Below are positions 56,227 through 61,939 of a stretch of DNA of 64,000 bases, piece after piece. The notes under the pieces were generated by a model, which saw only the letters and a list, made by a program, of their open reading frames with translations, was not told the origin of the DNA and did not search any database. Made by a program: the position numbers and the translations under genes. This DNA is from Lederbergia galactosidilytica (GTDB taxonomy: Bacteria > Bacillota > Bacilli > Bacillales > Bacillaceae_C), in assembly GCF_017873565.1 (NCBI RefSeq), contig NZ_JAGGKH010000013.1:88187-152186 (forward strand), given 5' to 3'. Position 1 is the first letter of the stretch, and each line of letters begins with the position of its first letter.

Positions 56227-56609
56227 TTCTATCTTTAATAACGAATTTTTGTTACCCATCAAAGTATAGATAAAACTTAGGAAACTAAATGTCTTAAAAA
56301 TGTGCAAGCGCCTTGATTTAAAGTAGACACCGACCACTCCATCAAACCAAGTTATAAGCTAAAATCTCCTTAAGTTCCAAGTTCATAAAAAAGTGCTAAG
56401 CTCGTTTTTTATCATTGTAGAGAAGCATAAAACGTATTTTCAATAAATAAAAATACAATATATAGGAAAGAATGATACGTAGTTTCTAGGTATCATTTCT
56501 AAAAAACATATTGTTCTATTAAGGCTTGAAATTACTCTAAAGCACTACTTTTATAGTACACTAAATCGAATAACATTCATTAGACTTTAAATAGCTGGGA
56601 GGTAAAGTA
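56227..56609. other. Noncoding region upstream of a small gene
   Basis: AT-rich gap between divergent genes. It presumably holds promoters for the importer (minus) and the small gene at 56610 (plus). I see no structured element or gene. Confidence 0.5.
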
Positions 56610-56912
56610 ATGCTACCAATACCGAAAAATAGTGGCACATTTTGGACCGAATACAATGATTTAAGAATTCGTATTTCTTACGGTATTTATGATTCACATA
56701 TATCTGTTTCAGCTAGTTATTATATTTGGGAAAATGAAAGTATTGTTGGTTTTTGCAAACATACGCATCTGCGTATGGCTTTAAAAGGTGCAATTAAAAG
56801 CTTATTAAATGAGATGGAAGAATGGGGTATGGATATTTGGGTCTCAACACGACCTAAGACTAAGCAAAAGGCCAAATTTATCTTTTTTCAAGCTGAGGAA
56901 AACCTTGATTAA
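56610..56912 (+). CDS. Hypothetical small protein
   Basis: 100 residues, with GGGAGGTAAAGTA before the ATG, so expression is credible. It is mixed in charge, rich in aromatic residues (several Trp and Tyr, as in SASYYIWENE and EMEEWGMDIWV) and has no signal peptide or membrane segment. I recognise no family. It stands alone on the plus strand between the fifth importer and the aldo/keto reductase, both on the minus strand. Confidence 0.65.
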   Translation: MLPIPKNSGTFWTEYNDLRIRISYGIYDSHISVSASYYIWENESIVGFCKHTHLRMALKGAIKSLLNEMEEWGMDIWVSTRPKTKQKAKFIFFQAEENLD

Positions 56913-56987
56913 CCGGAGAAAAAACTATCCCTTCTTGTATGACGATAATATATTGATCATTATTCGATCCCTATAAATATAACTATG

Positions 56988-57033
56988 AATAGCCAGCCTT
57001 TCCTTACCACCCTAAAGGAAAAGTCTGGCTATT
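56988..57033. terminator. Hairpin downstream of aldo/keto reductase
   Basis: AATAGCCAG-(CCTTTCCTT) pairs with (AAGGAAAAG)TCTGGCTATT, a stem of about 18 bases with small bulges. It lies 29 bases after the reductase stop, between convergent genes. T-runs are absent, so the terminator role is moderate. Confidence 0.55.
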
Positions 57034-57061
57034 GTTGTAACACCAATCCCTGTCACATGTT

Positions 57062-58060
57062 CTACATATCAGGCGCAAGTATTCTATCTATTTCGTCCAA
57101 CTCTTCAGTTGAAAAAGTAAGATTGTTTAACGCTTTTACATTTTCTTCTACTTGCTCCACTTTACTAGCTCCAATTAAAGCGGAGGTCACACGTCCCTCT
57201 CGCAAAACCCAAGCAAGAGCCATTTGTGCTAGACTTTGTCCTCGATCAGATGCAAGATCATTTAGTTGTTTGACTCGGTTCACTACATCAACCGTCACTT
57301 GATCCTTTTGCAAAAATGTATTTTTCTTAGCAGCACGGGAATCCCCGGGAACTCCATGTATGTACTTATTGGTAAGCAATCCTTGCGCCAATGGTGAAAA
57401 GGCGATAGAACCTACGCCATTTTCTTGCAATACATCTTGCAAACCATCCTCAATCCAACGGTTAAACATCGAATAGGATGGCTGATGGATCAACAATGGG
57501 GTACCTAACTCCTTTAAAATTTGGATCGCTTGAGCCGTTTGTTCTGCGGAGTAATTAGATATTCCAACATACAAAGCTTTCCCTTGGCGAACAACAGAAT
57601 CTAATGCTTGCATTGTTTCTTCCAGTGGTGTATGAGGATCGGGGCGATGGGAATAAAAAATATCAACATAATCAAGCCCCATCCGTTTTAAACTTTGATC
57701 AAGACTGGAAATTAAATACTTTCTAGAACCCCAATCTCCATAGGGACCAGGCCACATATAATAACCTGCTTTTGTAGAAATGACCATTTCATCCCGATAA
57801 GGTGCAAAATCTTTCTTCAATATTTCTCCAAACATTTCTTCTGCTGATCCAGCTGGTGGTCCATAATTATTAGCAAGATCAAAATGGGTAATCCCTAAAT
57901 CAAATGCTCGTCGTAAAATTGCACGGCCATTTTCGAATGAATCCACACCCCCAAAATTATGCCATAAGCCTAAGGTTAATGCTGGTATTAATAACCCTGA
58001 TTGACCTGAACGGTTATATTTCATTGTTTCATAGCGTTGATTACTTGCTTGATAGACCAT
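57062..58060 (-). CDS. Aldo/keto reductase (YghZ-like)
   Basis: 332 residues of the (beta/alpha)8 aldo/keto reductase family. Catalytic tetrad as seen: Asp and Tyr in FDLANNYGPP, Lys in ISTKAGYYMWPG, His in FYSHRPDPHTP. YGDWGSRKYL and the long loop around it match the YghZ group, which reduces L-glyceraldehyde-3-phosphate and other aldehydes with NADPH. RBS AAGGGTG precedes the ATG. It is downstream of the SMP-30 and alcohol dehydrogenase genes on the same strand (139-base gap). Confidence 0.88.
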   Translation of the reverse strand: MVYQASNQRYETMKYNRSGQSGLLIPALTLGLWHNFGGVDSFENGRAILRRAFDLGITHFDLANNYGPPAGSAEEMFGEILKKDFAPYRDEMVISTKAGYYMWPGPYGDWGSRKYLISSLDQSLKRMGLDYVDIFYSHRPDPHTPLEETMQALDSVVRQGKALYVGISNYSAEQTAQAIQILKELGTPLLIHQPSYSMFNRWIEDGLQDVLQENGVGSIAFSPLAQGLLTNKYIHGVPGDSRAAKKNTFLQKDQVTVDVVNRVKQLNDLASDRGQSLAQMALAWVLREGRVTSALIGASKVEQVEENVKALNNLTFSTEELDEIDRILAPDM

Positions 58061-58199
58061 TTAACACCCTTCTTTCTTCAAATTCTTTTCAAAAACTCAG
58101 CTGTAAAATGCTTGCAAAGTCCGTTGTTGATTTTACTATCTTGAATTTCAATTGTATAAAGGTTTTTGGATAGAAACAGCTAAATTACTTAATCATTCC

Positions 58200-59075
58200 T
58201 TATTCAAATCGATAGGCCCTCATTCCTTTTACATCTGTTTTTACTTTAAATAATCCTCCTGAGCCAGGATACTCTGATAATTCGGATTCACTTAAACCAA
58301 TTTTAGCCGTTGTAATATATAACTCATCGAGATTCTTCCCACCGAAAGCACAAGAGGTTACATTTTTTGCAGGAACTTGCACTTGATCAAGAAGTTTACC
58401 TGTCGACGGATTCCAGCGTGTTACTCGAGCTCCCCCCCAATGAGCAACCCAGAGCATCCCCTCCTGATCAATCGTCATACCATCTGGGTTTCCCATACCA
58501 TCTGGGATTTTAATCGTTGTCTCCTGATATGATATATCACCATTTTCATCATCGTATTCAAATGTTGTAATCTCTTTTGTCGGGGTATCAATAAAATACA
58601 TTTTCTTTTTATCAGGACTCCAAGCTAAACCATTGGATATGCTTACATTATCTAGCATTTTAGTAATCTTTTTATTTGGATCTAAACGATATAAGTTCCC
58701 TTGTCCAAGCTTTCCATCCATGGCCATCGTCCCTGCCCAAAAACGTCCTGATGGATCGCACTTTCCATCGTTAAAACGATTATTAGGAAGGCTTTCTTCA
58801 GGATTCGCAATAAAGCACAAATCATTCTGATGAATATCATATTGATAGATACCATTCTCCATCGCCAATAGAAAGCGCCCCGCTTTACCTGGGACAACTG
58901 CACTAACATACTGATCAAATTGAAACGTGCTATTTTCTTCCGTATTCGGATCAAAGGCATGTAACTTCTTCCCTTGAATATCGACCCAGTATAAAATTTC
59001 TAAGCTTTCATCCCAATGTGGTCCTTCCCCCAAAGTAGCTTGCAGATCTAATACTAATTCCGCCTGATAAGTCAT
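58200..59075 (-). CDS. SMP-30/gluconolactonase/LRE-family sugar lactonase
   Basis: 291 residues, a six-bladed propeller. Metal-site residues: Glu17 in LGEGPHWD, Asn in NNRFNDGKCDPSGRFWAGTM, and Asp in NPDGMTIDQEGMLWVAHW, with ISNGLAWSPDKKKMYFIDT. Family members hydrolyse sugar lactones (gluconolactone, xylonolactone, arabinonolactone). RBS GGGGGAG precedes ATG. It sits between the alcohol dehydrogenase (upstream) and the aldo/keto reductase, which suggests oxidation of a sugar to its lactone and acid. The specific sugar is not clear. Confidence 0.88.
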   Translation of the reverse strand: MTYQAELVLDLQATLGEGPHWDESLEILYWVDIQGKKLHAFDPNTEENSTFQFDQYVSAVVPGKAGRFLLAMENGIYQYDIHQNDLCFIANPEESLPNNRFNDGKCDPSGRFWAGTMAMDGKLGQGNLYRLDPNKKITKMLDNVSISNGLAWSPDKKKMYFIDTPTKEITTFEYDDENGDISYQETTIKIPDGMGNPDGMTIDQEGMLWVAHWGGARVTRWNPSTGKLLDQVQVPAKNVTSCAFGGKNLDELYITTAKIGLSESELSEYPGSGGLFKVKTDVKGMRAYRFE

Positions 59076-59231
59076 ACTATATCTCTCCCCCTACTGTTTT
59101 GTATATTGACTTTTTATAAGGCTCTCCCCTCAATCTTTATCCTCTAGAGAAAAGAGAATCCCCTTGTGAAATTCCCCCATTTTTACAATATGTGATATGA
59201 CGATATCTCATCCATTCCAATATTTATTTGT

Positions 59232-60245
59232 CTATAATTCGATCATAGCCTTAATTACCTTCGAATCAGGTAATAACCAATGATCAAACTTGTTCAAAAC
59301 GTCATCAAATGAACTATGGTGAGTAATATAATCACTGCTATTAATCGCATCTGTCTGTATCTTTCCTAAAACATAAGAGAAATCATCTGTTGTTGCATTC
59401 CTACTTGCTAATAGTGTTAGTTCTTTCTTATGAAAGTCAGGATCAAAAAAGCGGATCTCATTCTCTACTAAACCCACATAAATTAATTTGCCGCCATGTG
59501 CTACATACTGAAATGCGCCTTCCATTGAATGGACATTTCCCGTTGCATCAAACACAATCGTTGGAAAATTACCACTAGTCTGTTCCTTCAATAATGGAAT
59601 GGACTCTTTGCCTGCTCGGATCGTTGCATCCACTTTCGCCCATTTTTCGCAAAACTCTAATCTTTCCTCATTTATATCCATAGCCAACACTCTTGCCCCT
59701 TGTTGCTTAGCAAAGGCCATTACCCCAAGTCCGATGGGGCCAGCACCAATTACAAGCACATTTTCCCCTTCTATGATTGCTGAACGTTTGACAGCATGGG
59801 CACCAATGGCAAGTGGTTCAATAATCGCAGCCTGATCAAGAGTAATTCCTTCTGCCTTAACTAAGTTTTGGATTGGGACAGATAGAACTTCACACATCCC
59901 ACCATCTTGATGAACCCCAATTACACTTAAGGCTGTACAACAATTTGTTTTACCATTACGACATGCTATGCAAGCACCACAATGCACATACGGAATCACC
60001 GCAACCTGATCACCTACTTCTAATCCAACCTTATTTTTCTCAATATCGAGAATGAAACCACTCAATTCATGCCCTAAAATACGAGGGTACGTAAAATAAG
60101 GCTGATTGCCTTTATAAGCATGCATATCAGTCCCACATATCCCTATTCTTTTAAGGCGGATAAGTGCCTCCCCCTTTTTCTTCTTAGGCAACGGAAGATC
60201 CGCGAACTTTAATTTATAGGGCTTTTCACAAACAATGCTTTTCAT
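59232..60245 (-). CDS. Zinc-dependent alcohol/polyol dehydrogenase (MDR family)
   Basis: 337 residues. Catalytic zinc: C37 in GICGTDMHAYKG, H59-E60 in LGHELSG. Structural zinc cysteines: C89, C92, C95 and C102 or C103 in VHCGACIACRNGKTNCC. Nucleotide fold: VLVIGAGPIGLGVMAFAKQ (about 163-181). It belongs to the threonine/galactitol-phosphate/L-galactonate dehydrogenase group of medium-chain dehydrogenases, which oxidise a secondary alcohol of a polyol or sugar acid. RBS AGGAGGG precedes the ATG. A perfect cre site 55 bases upstream indicates CcpA control. Confidence 0.88.
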   Translation of the reverse strand: MKSIVCEKPYKLKFADLPLPKKKKGEALIRLKRIGICGTDMHAYKGNQPYFTYPRILGHELSGFILDIEKNKVGLEVGDQVAVIPYVHCGACIACRNGKTNCCTALSVIGVHQDGGMCEVLSVPIQNLVKAEGITLDQAAIIEPLAIGAHAVKRSAIIEGENVLVIGAGPIGLGVMAFAKQQGARVLAMDINEERLEFCEKWAKVDATIRAGKESIPLLKEQTSGNFPTIVFDATGNVHSMEGAFQYVAHGGKLIYVGLVENEIRFFDPDFHKKELTLLASRNATTDDFSYVLGKIQTDAINSSDYITHHSSFDDVLNKFDHWLLPDSKVIKAMIEL

Positions 60246-60299
60246 TCAATCCCTCCTGTCCGTTAAAAAACGCATCTCTTTTGCCTAAAAAAATTCACT

Positions 60300-60314
60300 T
60301 GATTCCGCTTACAT
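60300..60314 (-). promoter_or_regulatory. Perfect cre site upstream of alcohol dehydrogenase
   Basis: On the minus strand ATGTAAGCGGAATCA fits WTGNAANCGNWWNCA at every position. It lies 55-69 bases before the start, typical of CcpA repression. Confidence 0.6.
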
Positions 60315-60754
60315 ATAAAGGCAAAACTAGTTTCTTTTATATTAACATTATATGGACCTTTTTACTAATTTTGCAGAATATAACAAAAATATATCGCTGA
60401 CATGGACTTAGCCGATGAAGCCAATTACATTCCGTACGATTCACGTCTAAGGTTTATTGGATGAGAAAGTGACACATTGAAAAATGATAAAAGGGAAAGA
60501 GCCTGTCTAGCGCGTTGAATAGGAAGTACAGCCATGTTCACCAAATGTCATCCTCTGACCAACGCCGTCCTGCTGGCTAGTTCCTCCTGTGACTAGATTA
60601 GGGCCCCCCACCTATGCTTCTCCAAGTTTTCTAAAAACTTAAGGTGAGCCTAACACTGGAATAAAAGATACTTAAAGCCGCATTACCCTCCCACTTAATT
60701 TGATTAATTGATTACAATAGTAGTATGAAAGTCGTGGAGAGTAATTCCTCATAT

Positions 60755-60783
60755 TTGACCCCATCTCTATAAACGACTATAAT
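60755..60783 (+). promoter_or_regulatory. Sigma-A promoter of the Mn riboswitch
   Basis: TTGACC, a 17-base spacer and TATAAT. Transcription would start near 60790, about 15-20 bases before the aptamer. Confidence 0.8.
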
Positions 60784-60803
60784 GAATTCATAATAATTCT
60801 TAT

Positions 60804-60903
60804 TCCGTATAAGGGGAGTAGCTATACAACAAAGTCGTCAATACGGGAACTGTTCCTCGGCTTTGTCGGCAATGCACTTGCATTGTTTGCGAGACCTTAC
60901 CGA
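60804..60903 (+). ncRNA. Manganese riboswitch aptamer (yybP-ykoY class)
   Basis: The sequence has the conserved parts of the yybP-ykoY aptamer in order: AAGGGGAGTAGC at the 5' side, ACAAAGTCGTCAAT, a variable hairpin (GGGAAC/GTTCC), CTCGGCTTTGTCGGCAA, a hairpin (AATGCA/TGCATT), then TTTGCGAGACCTTACC closing P1. This matches my memory of the Lactococcus lactis aptamer closely. Such RNAs sense Mn(II) and usually turn on Mn exporters or TerC-type proteins. The 3' side of P1 (AGACCTTACC) is also the left arm of the terminator that follows, so Mn binding should prevent termination (ON switch). The next gene is a kinase-like protein, not a recognised exporter. Confidence 0.88.
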
Positions 60904-60930
60904 TTATTTTGGTAAGGTCTTTATTTTTTT
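60892..60930 (+). terminator. Riboswitch expression-platform terminator
   Basis: AGACCTTACC and GGTAAGGTCT form a perfect ten-base stem, followed by TTATTTTTTT. The left arm overlaps the P1 strand of the aptamer. Confidence 0.88.
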
Positions 60931-60967
60931 AAAGACGTCACGCCATAATCGGTGTGACGTCTTTTTT
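60931..60967 (+). terminator. Second terminator directly after the riboswitch
   Basis: AAAGACGTCACGCC and GGTGTGACGTCTTT form a stem of about 14 bases followed by TTTTTT. It begins where the first terminator's T-run ends and lies 73 bases before the kinase-like gene. Confidence 0.8.
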
Positions 60968-61040
60968 CATGTTTAAATTGGACAGGCATCCACGATAAGT
61001 TCGTGATAAAACCCTTCTTAGCAACTCTTTAGGCTACAGC

Positions 61041-61742
61041 ATGACTCACCCCTTAGAAGATTGGGGTTCACTTGAAAGGAGTGTTCAATTGCTTTTGTAT
61101 AAAGAATTAGCAGATAGTGTAGTAATAAAATATAAGAAAAGAAAGCCAGTCCTGATTAATTATGGAAAAAACTTAACATTAATCGGGGTTGGACGAAGCG
61201 CTTTTGTATTTAAAATTGACAATACATCAAAAGCTCTCAAAGTATATTATCCAAAACATCGTTATATAGCTGGCGTAGAAGCAAGTGTATATAAAGCCAT
61301 TCATAACATTGACTACTTTCCTGCTCTTTATGAATCTGGCAATCATTATATTGTTATTGATTATATAGAAGGTCTTACATTGTTTGATTGTTTGACCAGT
61401 GGGATTAAAATTTCGGAAAAGGTTATATATGAAGTGGATCGAGCTTTATGTTTAACTCGAAACTTGGGACTAAACCCAGCAGACGTGCATTTGCGAAATA
61501 TAATTATGACCCCTAGCGGCAAGATAAAGTTGATTGATGTCGCCCGTTTTTATCAAGCAACTGAATGTCCTCAATGGGGCGATTTAAAAGCGGCCTATTA
61601 CCGCGTCTATACCAAACCGATATTTCCAAAGAAACTCCCTGCTTCTTTCTTAAATTTGATTGCCAATTTTTATAAAGTATTTCTTTATAAGGTAGATAGA
61701 AAGCATTCATTAGCCCGTTTTAATTTTAAACTCTTTAGATAA
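61041..61742 (+). CDS. Small protein-kinase-like protein (YrzF-like)
   Basis: 233 residues from ATG 61041. It has kinase-like features: GVGRSAFVFKI (glycine-rich loop), KALKVYYPKHR (ATP-binding Lys), HYIVIDYIEG (hinge), NPADVHLRNIIM (catalytic-loop Asp and Asn), and KIKLIDVARF in place of the DFG segment. This is the short YrzF/YbdM-type kinase fold of Bacilli; substrate is unknown. The ATG has only a weak RBS. A TTG at 61089 has AAAGGAG seven bases ahead and may be the true start, which would give 217 residues. It lies downstream of the Mn riboswitch but behind two terminators. Confidence 0.8.
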   Translation: MTHPLEDWGSLERSVQLLLYKELADSVVIKYKKRKPVLINYGKNLTLIGVGRSAFVFKIDNTSKALKVYYPKHRYIAGVEASVYKAIHNIDYFPALYESGNHYIVIDYIEGLTLFDCLTSGIKISEKVIYEVDRALCLTRNLGLNPADVHLRNIIMTPSGKIKLIDVARFYQATECPQWGDLKAAYYRVYTKPIFPKKLPASFLNLIANFYKVFLYKVDRKHSLARFNFKLFR

Positions 61743-61895
61743 GAAGTAGGTTATAGCTGTTCTAAACATTACCATTATAATAAGATATTCACAGTATTTT
61801 AAAATTATCTAAGGAACTAAGGGTTCACTGTATTGGTTTCTTCCAAGTTTACTTTTCATAGCGCATTAGGATAGAAAATATCCTTTTTTAACGTA

Positions 61896-61935
61896 AAAGG
61901 CTCCAATCGTCGAAAAAATGACTTTTTGGAGCCTT
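61896..61935 (-). terminator. Rho-independent terminator of the glucosaminidase gene
   Basis: AAGGCTCCAA and TTGGAGCCTT form a ten-base stem, and the minus strand continues TTTTACG. It begins 5 bases after the gene's stop. Confidence 0.75.
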
Positions 61936-61939
61936 GAGC

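Larger units (their letters stand above)
60246..61040. other. Intergenic region with cre site, Mn riboswitch and terminators
   Basis: About 800 bases between divergent genes. From the left: cre site, AT-rich stretch, a GC-richer segment at about 60500-60615 that may be a degenerate dispersed repeat, a sigma-A promoter, the riboswitch and two terminators. The last 70 bases before 61041 are unassigned. Confidence 0.6.
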
